Shown: positions 18,306-27,762 of the stretch, piece after piece | How the letters are laid out: every line of letters begins with the position of its first letter | Position numbering within the stretch: the first letter of the stretch is position 1 | Assembly (NCBI GenBank): GCA_016219425.1 | Contig: JACRNB010000011.1 | Span: 124,001 to 188,000 of the forward strand | DNA length: 64,000 nt | Direction of reading: 5' to 3' | From: Betaproteobacteria bacterium | Lineage (GTDB): Bacteria; Pseudomonadota; Gammaproteobacteria; Burkholderiales; Thiobacillaceae | The notes under the pieces: model-generated | What the model was told of the DNA's origin: nothing | The model's database searches: none | The model's input: the letters and a program-made list of their open reading frames with translations, nothing else | Position numbers and translations under genes: made by a program

Positions 18306-19691
18306 TCAGGCGGCCAGAAGGCCGTGTTCGTTGTTCCAGCGCGCCGCCTTTGCCAGGAAAGGGGCGATCCATCCGCGCGGCCCGCTGCCGCGACGGTGGC
18401 AGTAGGACGCGATCAGGTTCTTGTAGACGTAGCCATCCTGGCCGTCGGCGATACCGTGCCCGCGCAGTACCCGGTAGGCGTAGGTAAGGCCGTCGGGGAG
18501 ATTTTCCAGATGGGAGTAATGAAATTCATGGGCGGGGATGGGCTCCGGTGCGGGCGGCCAGGGGGCGGCGGCGGTCTCTGCCAGTTCCGCGTAGCCCCGG
18601 CCCACCGGACGCGCGCCCATGAGACAGTCGCCCGGCACGACGCCCACCATGACGCCAGACCGCTCGCCCCAGCTGAGGCTGCGCGACAGGTACATGAGGC
18701 CGCCGCATTCTGCGTAGACCGGCAACCCCGCCTCGATGGCGGCGCGCAGGGCATGGCGCAGGTCGGCGTTGGCCTCCAGTTGGGCGATGAAGACCTCCGG
18801 GAAGCCGCCGCCGATGAGGAGTCCGTCGCAGGCGGGCAGATGCCGGTCGCGCAGGGTGTCCAGGGGCAGCAGTTCGACCCCGGCGGCGCGCAGGGTGTCC
18901 AGGTCTTCCTGGTAGTAGAAGCCGAAGGATGGGTCCAGGGCGTAGGCGATGCGCAGGCCTTCGCTCCCCCCTTTGAAAAGGGCGGGGCGGGGGGGATTCG
19001 AGGGGCTCTGGTTTGAGTTGGTCAGGGCGAGCAGCGCTTCCAGGTCCACCTGGGCCGCGACCTTGGCGGCAATGGCGGCGATGCGGGCCTCCGCCTCCGG
19101 GGATTCGTTGCCCGGCATCAGGCCCAGATGGCGTTCGACGATGGCGAGATCCGCATCCTGGCGCACCGCGCCCAGCACCGGCACATCGGTGTAGCGCTCG
19201 ATCACGTCGCGCAGCTTGCCTTCGTGGCGGGGACCGCCCACCTTGTTGAGGATGACCCCGGCGATGCGCACATCGCGGTCAAAGGCCTGGTAGCCCAGGA
19301 TCAGGGGGGCGACCCCCCGTGTCATGCCCTGGGTGTCCAGCACCAGCACCACCGGGGCGTCCAGCAGCTTGGCCAGGGCGGCGTTGCTGTTGCTGCCCTC
19401 CACATCCATGCCGTCGTACAGCCCCTTGTTGCCTTCGATCAGGCTGATGTCGGCACCCGCGGCGTGGCGGGCGTAGAGATCAGTGATCTCGTCCGTCTCC
19501 ATCATGTGGAAGTCGAGGTTGTAACTGGGACGCCCGGCAGCCTGGCCATGCCAGATGGGGTCGATGTAATCCGGCCCCTTTTTGAACGCCTGCACCGCCA
19601 GCCCCCGCTCGCGCAGGGCGCGGCACAAACCCAGCGTGAGCGTGGTCTTGCCGGAAGATTTGTGGGCGGCGGAGAGGTACAGGACAGGCAT
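18306..19691 (-). CDS. dsrN: Siroheme amidase DsrN (CbiA/CobB-like amidotransferase)
   Basis: MPVLYLSAAHKSSGKTTLTLGLCRAL, FKKGPDYIDPIWH, LPVYAECGGLMYLSR; dsr operon context. Confidence 0.9.
   Translation of the reverse strand: MPVLYLSAAHKSSGKTTLTLGLCRALRERGLAVQAFKKGPDYIDPIWHGQAAGRPSYNLDFHMMETDEITDLYARHAAGADISLIEGNKGLYDGMDVEGSNSNAALAKLLDAPVVLVLDTQGMTRGVAPLILGYQAFDRDVRIAGVILNKVGGPRHEGKLRDVIERYTDVPVLGAVRQDADLAIVERHLGLMPGNESPEAEARIAAIAAKVAAQVDLEALLALTNSNQSPSNPPRPALFKGGSEGLRIAYALDPSFGFYYQEDLDTLRAAGVELLPLDTLRDRHLPACDGLLIGGGFPEVFIAQLEANADLRHALRAAIEAGLPVYAECGGLMYLSRSLSWGERSGVMVGVVPGDCLMGARPVGRGYAELAETAAAPWPPAPEPIPAHEFHYSHLENLPDGLTYAYRVLRGHGIADGQDGYVYKNLIASYCHRRGSGPRGWIAPFLAKAARWNNEHGLLAA
18964..18998. 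repeat. Palindromic repeat element embedded in dsrN coding sequence
   Basis: ctcccccctttgaaaagggcggggcgggggggatt; closely matches intergenic copy at 54337-54372. Confidence 0.8.
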
Positions 19692-19715
19692 GGGGGCGAT
19701 CTTATCCGGGCGAAA

Positions 19716-19748
19716 ACAAAAAGCCGACTAAATTTGTCGGCTTTTTGT
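19716..19748. terminator. Bidirectional-looking rho-independent terminator between dsrP and dsrN
   Basis: Perfect 13-bp stem acaaaaagccgac-taaattt-gtcggctttttgt with U-tract on either strand. Confidence 0.85.
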
Positions 19749-19771
19749 GGGGAGGCCGTAACGCGTGCGGA

Positions 19772-21007
19772 TCAGTCCGTGGCGCGACGCATCTTCAGTT
19801 CTTCGAAGTCGTCGTGAGGCATGAACTTGAAGACGCGCACGGCGATGACGGTGAGCAGGAAGGCGATGCCAACTCCGCCGATGCCCAGCATCCATTCCCA
19901 CTTGCTGGGGCTGTAGGAGGCCACCACGCCATCGTAGAAGGTGCTGCTCACCTCATGACCGGGGAACAGGGGCATGGGGAAGGCCTGGCCGCCGATGATG
20001 GTGACGTACATCTGGGCCAGCCCGCCGAGCACCACCAGCAGGGGGGCGAGGAAGCAGAAACAGATGCGCTCGGTCTTGCCCGACCCCGCGCCGCCGGAAC
20101 GGGGGATGAACAGCAGGATCAGCGGAACGATGCCGCCCAGAATGATCTGGCCGACCCAGAAGGTGGTGGTGTAGATGCCGCCGTCCAGCAGGATGAAACG
20201 CTCGTACTCCCACTGCTTGGCGAAGTACAGGTTGGTCAGGTGGAAGACGATGGTGAAGTACAGGGAGGCGCCCACGAATACGGCGAGCAGATTCTTCATG
20301 CGGCGGCGCACGTTCACGTCCAGCAGTTGGTCGTTCCAGTAGTACATGGCGGATTGCACCACCATGAACACGGCGAGGCCGTAGCCGAACGACATGACGA
20401 TGAACATGGGCGCCATCAGGGCGGAGTTGTAGCCGGAACGGGCGGCGATAAAACCGAAGATGGAGCCGGTGGCCGTGGTCAAACCCAAGCGCCAGAGGAA
20501 GGCGACGAAACCGACGGGTTTGGACCACGCATTCATCTTCCGGTCCATCAGGGTGAGCAGGTACAGACCCACAATGGCGAAGAAGCCGTTGTAGAAGATC
20601 ATGTTCCAGGCAAAGATGGACTTGAAGTTGTAGTAGGTCATCGCGACGATGAGACGGTCGGGACGGCCCAGGTCGAGCACCAGCACCGCCAGACCGCCGG
20701 AGAGCATGGCCAGGGCCAGCATGCCGGAGAGGGGGGCGCGCGCCTTGTACACCGACTTGCCGAACACGGAGCCGATGGAGGCGATGTTGAGCACACCAGA
20801 CGCGGCGACGATCAACAGCACCGCGAACACATGGGGCAGGCCCCATACCACCTGGTTGTTCATGCCGGTGAGGACGTGACCGTGGTGCTCCAGGGTGAAG
20901 AAGGCATACAGGGCGCTCAGAACAATCAACCCGCCCAGACCCAGCAACAGCCAGAACTGGGTGGTCTTGCACTCTTGCTTGTTGGCGCAGTATTCGTTGG
21001 TGGCCAT
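19772..21007 (-). CDS. dsrP: DsrP, NrfD-family integral membrane protein
   Basis: Multi-TM NrfD/PsrC-type protein downstream of dsrO. Confidence 0.93.
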   Translation of the reverse strand: MATNEYCANKQECKTTQFWLLLGLGGLIVLSALYAFFTLEHHGHVLTGMNNQVVWGLPHVFAVLLIVAASGVLNIASIGSVFGKSVYKARAPLSGMLALAMLSGGLAVLVLDLGRPDRLIVAMTYYNFKSIFAWNMIFYNGFFAIVGLYLLTLMDRKMNAWSKPVGFVAFLWRLGLTTATGSIFGFIAARSGYNSALMAPMFIVMSFGYGLAVFMVVQSAMYYWNDQLLDVNVRRRMKNLLAVFVGASLYFTIVFHLTNLYFAKQWEYERFILLDGGIYTTTFWVGQIILGGIVPLILLFIPRSGGAGSGKTERICFCFLAPLLVVLGGLAQMYVTIIGGQAFPMPLFPGHEVSSTFYDGVVASYSPSKWEWMLGIGGVGIAFLLTVIAVRVFKFMPHDDFEELKMRRATD

Positions 21008-21010
21008 GTC

Positions 21011-21751
21011 TTAAATCCCCTGGTAACGCACGCCGGTGTTGAGGCCCATGTCGGCGCGCACCTCTACCGAGTCGTAGGCCTTGAGCGCCTTGGCGACCGC
21101 GCTTTCCGGGTCTTTCAGATCGCCGAAGATCATGGCCTGATGACTCTTGGTGTTGCAGGCCTCGACGCAGGCGGGTTGTTCATCCCGGTCCACCCGCTGC
21201 ACACAGAAGGTGCAGGACTCCACACATCCTTTGCCGCGCGGCACTTCCGGGTTCTGGTCGGTGAGCGGTTCATGCACGAAGGAACGCGCCTTGTAGGGGC
21301 AAGCCATCATGCAATAACGGCAGCCGATGCAGATATGACGGTCCACCAGGACGATGCCGTCGGCCCGCTTCATGGAGGCGCCGGTAGGGCAGACGTCCAC
21401 ACAGGGCGGGTTTTCGCAGTGCTGGCACATCATGGGCAGGCTTTGGACGAAGCCGGAGCGCAGGTCTTTGATGTCCACCTTGCGGATCCACTGGCTGTCC
21501 TGCGGGCCGGTCTTGCCGGACAGGCCGTTTTCCGTATTGCAGGCGGTGACGCAGTCATTACAACCGTCGCCGCACTTGGTGGTGTCGATCAGCATGCCCC
21601 AGCGCTTGGCGCTGGAGGCGCCTTCTTCCGGCGCACGGCTATGGGCGATGCCATAGAACAGCACGCCCGGCCCCAGGGTGACGCCTGCAACCAGTGCGCC
21701 CGCCTTGAGAAAATCGCGGCGGCTGCTTTCGGTGTTCGTGGATTCGCTCAT
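21011..21751 (-). CDS. dsrO: DsrO, periplasmic ferredoxin-like protein with Tat signal
   Basis: SRRDFLKAGALVAG Tat motif; CQHCENPPCVDVCPTGA, CIGCRYCMMACPY clusters. Confidence 0.95.
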   Translation of the reverse strand: MSESTNTESSRRDFLKAGALVAGVTLGPGVLFYGIAHSRAPEEGASSAKRWGMLIDTTKCGDGCNDCVTACNTENGLSGKTGPQDSQWIRKVDIKDLRSGFVQSLPMMCQHCENPPCVDVCPTGASMKRADGIVLVDRHICIGCRYCMMACPYKARSFVHEPLTDQNPEVPRGKGCVESCTFCVQRVDRDEQPACVEACNTKSHQAMIFGDLKDPESAVAKALKAYDSVEVRADMGLNTGVRYQGI

Positions 21752-22182
21752 TTCACGGACTCCTTGGCGAGATCCATCCGCGGGGACGGTTGCGCCACCT
21801 GGATGGGCTTTTTCATGGGCTTGGTGGCATGGCAGTCCCAGCAGTCCAGCTTGACGCTGGCGTAGCGGTGGCAGGACGCGCAGAAGTCATCCTTGCTGGC
21901 CGCCACGCTGCCGGTCTTCTCGCTGGCATGGCATTCCACGCACTTCTTGAGACTGTGCTTGGTGGTGCGGATGCCTTTACGCATCGTCTCGTCACGATGA
22001 TGCTTGAGGAGTTCCATATGGTTGCGACGCATGAACTGCGTCTCTTCCACACATTTCTCGCCCTTGCCCTTTTCGATCTTGGGCAGATCAACCCCCGCCG
22101 ACGCCTCCAGAACAGGGGCGGCGAAGATCATCGCCGCGCCGGCCAGGAGCGCCAGCCGCATCCAGGTACGAATGCTCGCCAT
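21748..22182 (-). CDS. dsrJ: DsrJ, triheme cytochrome c
   Basis: Three CxxCH motifs CVECH, CASCH, CWDCH after signal peptide. Confidence 0.93.
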   Translation of the reverse strand: MASIRTWMRLALLAGAAMIFAAPVLEASAGVDLPKIEKGKGEKCVEETQFMRRNHMELLKHHRDETMRKGIRTTKHSLKKCVECHASEKTGSVAASKDDFCASCHRYASVKLDCWDCHATKPMKKPIQVAQPSPRMDLAKESVK

Positions 22183-22199
22183 GCCGTTCTTCCTTTTGC

Positions 22200-24158
22200 T
22201 TAGTCGCCCATGCCCATGACGATGTAACCCGTCGGGCACACGTCCGCACAGATGTGGCAGCCGATGCACTTGCCATAGTCGGTGTCCACGTAGCGGCCCG
22301 TGGTGGGACCGTCCTTTTTCTTGACCTTGAACACGGCAGTCTGCGGGCAGTAGATGATGCAGTTGTCACATTCAAAGCACAGCCCGCAGGACATGCAGCG
22401 CTTGGCTTCCGCCACCACCTGCTTGTCATCCAGGGAATGCAGACGGTCATCGAAGTTGCCCAGGGCGGATTCCGCGTTCAGAACCGTTACGCCGCGCTGG
22501 TTGCGCGGGACGTTCAGGAAGTGCCCCAGGAACATCTCGGTGGACGGGATCACATAACGAGCGGAACGGTCTTCGTAGTTGTGCAGGGTGTCCTTCCACT
22601 CGGAAGTGCCCGTTTCCTGGCCGTGGTGCTCTTTGTACTCGTGGCCGGATTCGACCCACTTGCGCACCATGTCCCAGTGCGCCACATCCACCTTGGGACG
22701 CCTGTCGGCCTCCTCGCCCTTCAGGAAGGCATCGATGCCATCCGCGCAGATACGGGCATGGCCGATGGCGGTGGTGAGCAGGTGGGGACGGATCACGTCG
22801 CCGGCGACGAAGACGTTCGGCTTGTTGGGGAAGCGGTAGTTCTTGTCGGTCTTGATCAGGCCGTTGTTGTTGTTGAAGCCTTCCAGGCCGGTGAAGTCCA
22901 CGGCCTGACCGATGGCGGCGACGATCAGGGTGGCGTCGATGTCGCGCTCGGTGCCTTCCTTGATCTTGGTTTCCTTGCCCACCACTTCAAACTCGGCCAC
23001 GCGCAGGGCGATGGCGCGACCACTCGCATCCTTGACCACTTCCACCGGGGTGACGCCGCCGACGATGTCGATGCCTTCCGCCTTGGCTTGCTCGATCTCG
23101 TGCTTGTTGGCGGCCATCTTGTCCACGGTGGCGCGGGAGATCAGCACCACTTCCACGCCCATGCGGGCGGCGATGGAGGAGACGTCATGGGCGGTGTGAC
23201 CGGCCAGCACCATCTCCGGCAGGTCGGAGGTGGAGGGGTTGGTGATCTTGCCGAGACGACGGGCGACGGTGGCGACGTCAATGGAGGTGTCGCCGCCGCC
23301 AATAACCACGACCTTGTCGCCCACATGCTGCAGGCGGCCTTCGTTGAAGGCGCGCAGGAATGCGGTGGCGGGTACGCAGTTGGGGGCGTCCGCGCCAGGG
23401 ACCGGCAGGGTGCGACCGCCCTGAGCGCCCAGGGCGATCAGGATGGCGTCGAATTCCTTCTCGATCTGCTCCATCGCCACATCCGTGCCGATACGGCAGT
23501 TCAGGCGGGTGTCCACGCCCATGTCGGTGATGCGCTTGATCTCGCCATCCAGCACTTCACGCGGGGTGCGGAAGCCGGGGATGCCGTAACGCATCATGCC
23601 GCCGAGTTCGGCGTGGTCATCAAAGATGGTGCAGGCATGACCCATGCGGCGCAGCTGGTACGCAGCGGCCAGACCGGCGGGGCCGCCGCCGATGATGGCG
23701 ACCTTCTTGCCGGTTTCGGCGCCGGGGGCGTCGAAACCGATGTTGTTATCCAGCGCCCAGTTGCCGACGAAGTGCTCCACCGAGTTGATGCCGACGTTCT
23801 CTTCCACCTGATTGCGGTTGCAACCGGATTCGCAGGGGGCGGGACAGACGCGGCCCATGACGGCGGGGAAGGGGTTGGCGGTGGTTATGCGGCGGAAGGC
23901 GTATTCCTGCCAGGTCATGCCGGCGGTGGGCTTTTCAATACCGCGCACGATGTTGAGATAGCCGCGGATGTCTTCGCCGGCGGGGCAGGAACCCTGGCAA
24001 GGGGGGGTGGAGTGCACATACTCGGGGCACTTGTGGGTCCAGCTCGCCTGGAAAATCTTGTCCTGGTTGCTGCGATAGTTCTCTTCGGTTTCGCCGTCCT
24101 TGTAACGACGCCAGCTGACGCCTTCGGTTTTGGCAACATTCTTGGAAGTGACCGACAT
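22200..24158 (-). CDS. dsrL: DsrL, NAD(P)H:acceptor oxidoreductase / GltD-like iron-sulfur flavoprotein
   Basis: GGGPAGLAAAYQLRRMGH, C-terminal CMSCGLCFECDNCIIYCPQ ferredoxin domain, dsr context. Confidence 0.94.
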   Translation of the reverse strand: MSVTSKNVAKTEGVSWRRYKDGETEENYRSNQDKIFQASWTHKCPEYVHSTPPCQGSCPAGEDIRGYLNIVRGIEKPTAGMTWQEYAFRRITTANPFPAVMGRVCPAPCESGCNRNQVEENVGINSVEHFVGNWALDNNIGFDAPGAETGKKVAIIGGGPAGLAAAYQLRRMGHACTIFDDHAELGGMMRYGIPGFRTPREVLDGEIKRITDMGVDTRLNCRIGTDVAMEQIEKEFDAILIALGAQGGRTLPVPGADAPNCVPATAFLRAFNEGRLQHVGDKVVVIGGGDTSIDVATVARRLGKITNPSTSDLPEMVLAGHTAHDVSSIAARMGVEVVLISRATVDKMAANKHEIEQAKAEGIDIVGGVTPVEVVKDASGRAIALRVAEFEVVGKETKIKEGTERDIDATLIVAAIGQAVDFTGLEGFNNNNGLIKTDKNYRFPNKPNVFVAGDVIRPHLLTTAIGHARICADGIDAFLKGEEADRRPKVDVAHWDMVRKWVESGHEYKEHHGQETGTSEWKDTLHNYEDRSARYVIPSTEMFLGHFLNVPRNQRGVTVLNAESALGNFDDRLHSLDDKQVVAEAKRCMSCGLCFECDNCIIYCPQTAVFKVKKKDGPTTGRYVDTDYGKCIGCHICADVCPTGYIVMGMGD

Positions 24159-24252
24159 CTTCGCTCTCCTATCGTCAAAGCTTCGCGGCTATGGAAATTT
24201 GCCGCACATCTCATGTTGGCGCGGCCCTAGGTCGCGCCACTCAAAGGAAAAA

Positions 24253-25776
24253 TCAATCCAGCTTGATGGCCGTGCTCACCAATTGGTGCACACCGCCCAC
24301 CGAACCCCGGTCGAAACCGTAGTACGGCAATACCTTGGTGAACTGGGCCTTGCAGATGGCGCAGATCAAGGCCAGGAAGTTCACCTTGTCCTTCTGCACC
24401 ACGTTGTTGTACGCATTCATGCGCGGCAGCGCGCCCTTCACCCGCACTTCGATCAGGTCGTCCGTCAACAAACCGCCGCCGCCACCGCAACAGAAGGTGC
24501 CTTCGCGGATGGTCTCGCCCGCCATGTCATGGAAGTTGTTCGCCACGGCCTTGATGATGTTGCGCGGGATCTCGAACTGCCCGCCCGGCTCATCGCCCAT
24601 GCGCGAACCGCGCGAGACGTTGCAGGAGTCGTGGTAGGTGATGACGCGGTCGTCGTTCAGCGACTTGTCGAACTTGAGCACGCCCTTCTGGATCAGATCC
24701 CAGGTGTATTCGCAGATGTGCATGGGCTGCGGATAACGCGGGTCCAGTTGCTGTTGCAGTTCGATGGAGAAAGGATCCTTGCCGTCGAAACCGATGCCGG
24801 TGAGGGTGTTCCAGAAGCTGTAGGCAACGCGCCAGGCGTGGCCGCACTCGCCCACGATGATGCGCTTCACGCCCAGTTCCAGGGCGGCGTCCCGAATCCG
24901 CATGGCGACCTTGCGCATGGTTTCGTAGTTGCCGCTGAACAGGCCGAAGTTGCCCGCCTCGGAGGCCTTCGAGGACAGGGTCCAGGAAGCGCCGGCGGCG
25001 TGGAACACCTTGGCGTAGCCGATCAGGGAGTCCACATGAGGCTCGGAGAAGAAATCGGCGGACGGCGTCACCAGCAGGATTTCAGCGCCGGCCACGTCGA
25101 GAGGCATCTTCACCGGTACGCCGGTATCCGCCTCCATGTCCTCTTCCAGACCCAGCAGGGTGTCTTCCAGAGCGGGGCCGGGCAGGCCCAGGTTATTGCC
25201 GATCTTCTGGACCTTGACCAGGATCTCGTTGGAATACTTCTGGCCCATGCCCACATGGTTCAGGATCTCGCGCCCGGCCATGGTGACCTCGGCAGTGTCG
25301 ATGCCGTAGGGGCAGTAGACGGAGCAGCGACGGCACTCGGAACACTGGTGGTAATAGTTGTACCACTGGTTCAGCACGTCCTCGGTCAGGTCCGCAGCAC
25401 CCACCAGCCAGGGGGCGATCTTGCCCGGCAGGGTGAAGTAACGGCGATAGACCTTGCGCATCAATTCCTGGCGCGCGACCGGCATGTTGTTCGGGTCGGC
25501 GGTGCCCAGGAAGTAGTGGCATTTGTCGGTGCAGGCGCCGCAATGCACACAGGCATCCATGAACACGCGCAGGGAACGGTATTTGCCGAGCAGATCGCCC
25601 ATCTTGTCGATGGCGCGCTCTTTCCAGTCTTCACCCAACTTGAACGGGTAGCCCAGGAAATCCTGGGGGCCCTGCGGGGCGACAAAAGACTTCACATGCG
25701 CCATCGCCCCCGGCTTGATCTTGGGGACGTCGGTGTATTCCGTCAGCGTGGGGACTTCGAATTCTGGGCCGGCCAC
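24253..25776 (-). CDS. dsrK: DsrK, HdrD-like iron-sulfur subunit (GTG start)
   Basis: CVHCGACTDKCHYFLGT, CSECRRCSVYCPYGID, CCGGGGG CCG domain. Confidence 0.94.
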   Translation of the reverse strand: MAGPEFEVPTLTEYTDVPKIKPGAMAHVKSFVAPQGPQDFLGYPFKLGEDWKERAIDKMGDLLGKYRSLRVFMDACVHCGACTDKCHYFLGTADPNNMPVARQELMRKVYRRYFTLPGKIAPWLVGAADLTEDVLNQWYNYYHQCSECRRCSVYCPYGIDTAEVTMAGREILNHVGMGQKYSNEILVKVQKIGNNLGLPGPALEDTLLGLEEDMEADTGVPVKMPLDVAGAEILLVTPSADFFSEPHVDSLIGYAKVFHAAGASWTLSSKASEAGNFGLFSGNYETMRKVAMRIRDAALELGVKRIIVGECGHAWRVAYSFWNTLTGIGFDGKDPFSIELQQQLDPRYPQPMHICEYTWDLIQKGVLKFDKSLNDDRVITYHDSCNVSRGSRMGDEPGGQFEIPRNIIKAVANNFHDMAGETIREGTFCCGGGGGLLTDDLIEVRVKGALPRMNAYNNVVQKDKVNFLALICAICKAQFTKVLPYYGFDRGSVGGVHQLVSTAIKLD

Positions 25777-25814
25777 GTTTGCTCCTTAGTCTTTGATCTC
25801 AGCGCGTTTGAACA

Positions 25815-26552
25815 TCAGCCGTTGTCACGTTCCAGGGCGGCGGCCCAGGGAGCGATATGACGGGTTTCACGCGGGTTGTCGGCCTGGTTGCGGGTGGGGC
25901 TGAAGAAGATGCCGGGGGCATGCAACAGCTTGCTGACGGGGAAGATGATCATCAGCAGGGCGACCAGGAAGAGGTGGGCCAGCAGGGGGCCGTCGGCAGG
26001 CAGAGGCTGCCAGTCGAACGTCATCAGTCCAAGCGCAAAGGCCTTGAGGGCGATGATGTCGGTATGGCTGACGAAGCTCATGACCACGCCAGTGAGGCCG
26101 ATGGCGATGAGCAGAGCCAACATCAGGTGATCCGAAGGGGTGGAGATGTAGCGCACCCGGTCCACCAGAAAACGACGCGCCCACAGGCCGGCCAGACCCG
26201 CCAACATCATGAAACTGGCGTACTTGCCAAAGGGCTGGACGAATTCCACCCAAAACCAGACCGGCTCCTGGAAATACCGGACGTGACGGGCCAGAACCAG
26301 GGCCAGGCCGACATGGAACAGCCAGCCGAACACCCAGATCCACTTGTTGGACTTGAACAGGCTTTCAAACAGGACGACTTCCCGCGCCATGCGGGCCGCC
26401 ACGCCGAGATGGGTGGTGGGCGCGGGCGTGGTGGGTATCTTCAGGGGCGCCGGGGTGCGGCTGTACTCGACAATGCGATAGGCCAGCCCGCCAATCAGGA
26501 CCAGCGCGGCAAAGTAGTACAGGCCGATGTAAAAAAGCGTCAGGGAAGTCAT
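25815..26552 (-). CDS. dsrM: DsrM, NarI-like cytochrome b subunit
   Basis: TM protein upstream of dsrK; FHVGLALVLARHVRYF, FPVSKLLHAPGIFFSPTRNQADNPRE. Confidence 0.93.
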   Translation of the reverse strand: MTSLTLFYIGLYYFAALVLIGGLAYRIVEYSRTPAPLKIPTTPAPTTHLGVAARMAREVVLFESLFKSNKWIWVFGWLFHVGLALVLARHVRYFQEPVWFWVEFVQPFGKYASFMMLAGLAGLWARRFLVDRVRYISTPSDHLMLALLIAIGLTGVVMSFVSHTDIIALKAFALGLMTFDWQPLPADGPLLAHLFLVALLMIIFPVSKLLHAPGIFFSPTRNQADNPRETRHIAPWAAALERDNG

Positions 26553-26580
26553 CCGTCGTACCTACAGTCGAAAGAAGATC

Positions 26581-26629
26581 GAGTCGAGAGTGGGGAGCCG
26601 GGAATTCGCATCCATTCGGCTCTCGACTC
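26581..26629. other. Inverted repeat between dsrC and dsrM (candidate mRNA hairpin)
   Basis: gagtcgagag (26581-26590) complementary to ctctcgactc (26620-26629). Confidence 0.6.
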
Positions 26630-26684
26630 TCGGCTTATGCAGCCGGGAGGAAGTCCAGGGCCAAGGCCCCGGACATTTGCTGCG

Positions 26685-27020
26685 TCAGATACAGCCGGTC
26701 GGCTTGGGCAGACCGCCGATCTTGCAGGCTTGCTTGGCGGGACCGTAGGGGAACAGTTCGTACAGATACTTGTTGTTGCCCTTGTCCGGCCCCAGCTTCT
26801 TGCCGATGGCCTTGGTCAGCACGCGGATCGCGGGGGCGATCTGGTACTCGTCGTAGTACTCGCGCAGGAAGTCGATGACTTCCCAGTGAGACTCGGTCAT
26901 GTCGACCTTTTCTTCCTTGGCCATGTACTCAGCCACGTCCCGGTTCCAGTCGGCCAGATTGGTCAGAAATCCTTCCTCGTCCAGCTCAACGTCCTTACCA
27001 GCGATATTCACGGTAGCCAT
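26685..27020 (-). CDS. dsrC: DsrC, sulfur carrier with both conserved C-terminal cysteines
   Basis: C-terminus QACKIGGLPKPTGCI. Confidence 0.97.
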   Translation of the reverse strand: MATVNIAGKDVELDEEGFLTNLADWNRDVAEYMAKEEKVDMTESHWEVIDFLREYYDEYQIAPAIRVLTKAIGKKLGPDKGNNKYLYELFPYGPAKQACKIGGLPKPTGCI

Positions 27021-27044
27021 AGAAGCTCTCCTATTTGATAAAAA

Positions 27045-27344
27045 TTACAGCCAAGACTGACAGTTGCTGTGTTCCGCGACGAGATCCACAAAACCGCCGT
27101 AATCCACCACATTGACGCCATCCAGCACGCGTGCGGACATCCCGCGTGCAGCGAGGTCCGGCCCGAGGGCATAGACCTTGACATTGGGCATGGCCGCCTT
27201 GACCTTTGCCTCCGACATGTTGCCGGCGGTCGCCGCATAGACGGCATCCTCAATCAGCAGCACCGCGGAACCGTCTTTTGCATGACCCAGGCAGGTGTCC
27301 ACGCTGTTGCGCTCGCTGGGTGACTTATTGACTATGTGCAGCAT
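27045..27344 (-). CDS. dsrH: DsrH / TusB-family sulfurtransferase subunit
   Basis: MLHIVNKSPSERNSVDTCLGHAKDGSAVLLIEDAVYAA. Confidence 0.93.
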   Translation of the reverse strand: MLHIVNKSPSERNSVDTCLGHAKDGSAVLLIEDAVYAATAGNMSEAKVKAAMPNVKVYALGPDLAARGMSARVLDGVNVVDYGGFVDLVAEHSNCQSWL

Positions 27345-27359
27345 TTTCGCGTTCTCCGA

Positions 27360-27752
27360 TCAGAAGCTGAGGACCACGTCCTGCTCGTTCATCAAGTCCG
27401 CCATCTCGGCAGCGCCCACAACCTGAACATCCACCACGAGATCGTCCTCGCTGAGTCCGCGCGCCTCCAGGGATTCGCGCTCCACGTAGAGCTTCTCGAT
27501 GTCATACCCTTCCAAGGCGCGATAGGTCTTGGAAAAGCTCTTCATCTCGATGCCATCGGTGTTGATGTTCTTCATCAACTGGTACACGCCGTCATCAATG
27601 AAGGCGAGGCTCACGTCCTGCTCGAACGCAGCGGAAATCAGCACAACTTCCAGGCTCTCCAGGGCATAGATGGTGCCGTAGGGGGCCTTGCGGTTCACGA
27701 ACATGAACTTCTTGATCGTGCCGCCTTCTTCCATATCCATTTCGTCGGACAT
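27360..27752 (-). CDS. dsrF: DsrF / TusC-family sulfurtransferase subunit
   Basis: KFMFVNRKAPYGTIYALESLEVVLISAAFEQDVSLAFIDDGVYQL. Confidence 0.93.
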   Translation of the reverse strand: MSDEMDMEEGGTIKKFMFVNRKAPYGTIYALESLEVVLISAAFEQDVSLAFIDDGVYQLMKNINTDGIEMKSFSKTYRALEGYDIEKLYVERESLEARGLSEDDLVVDVQVVGAAEMADLMNEQDVVLSF

Positions 27753-27762
27753 CGCTTTTCCC

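Noticed and set aside
19745-21865. 706-aa plus-strand ORF antisense to dsrP/dsrO
   Set aside because: His/Gln/Gly-rich mirror translation of GC-rich coding DNA; the opposite strand encodes clear DsrP and DsrO.
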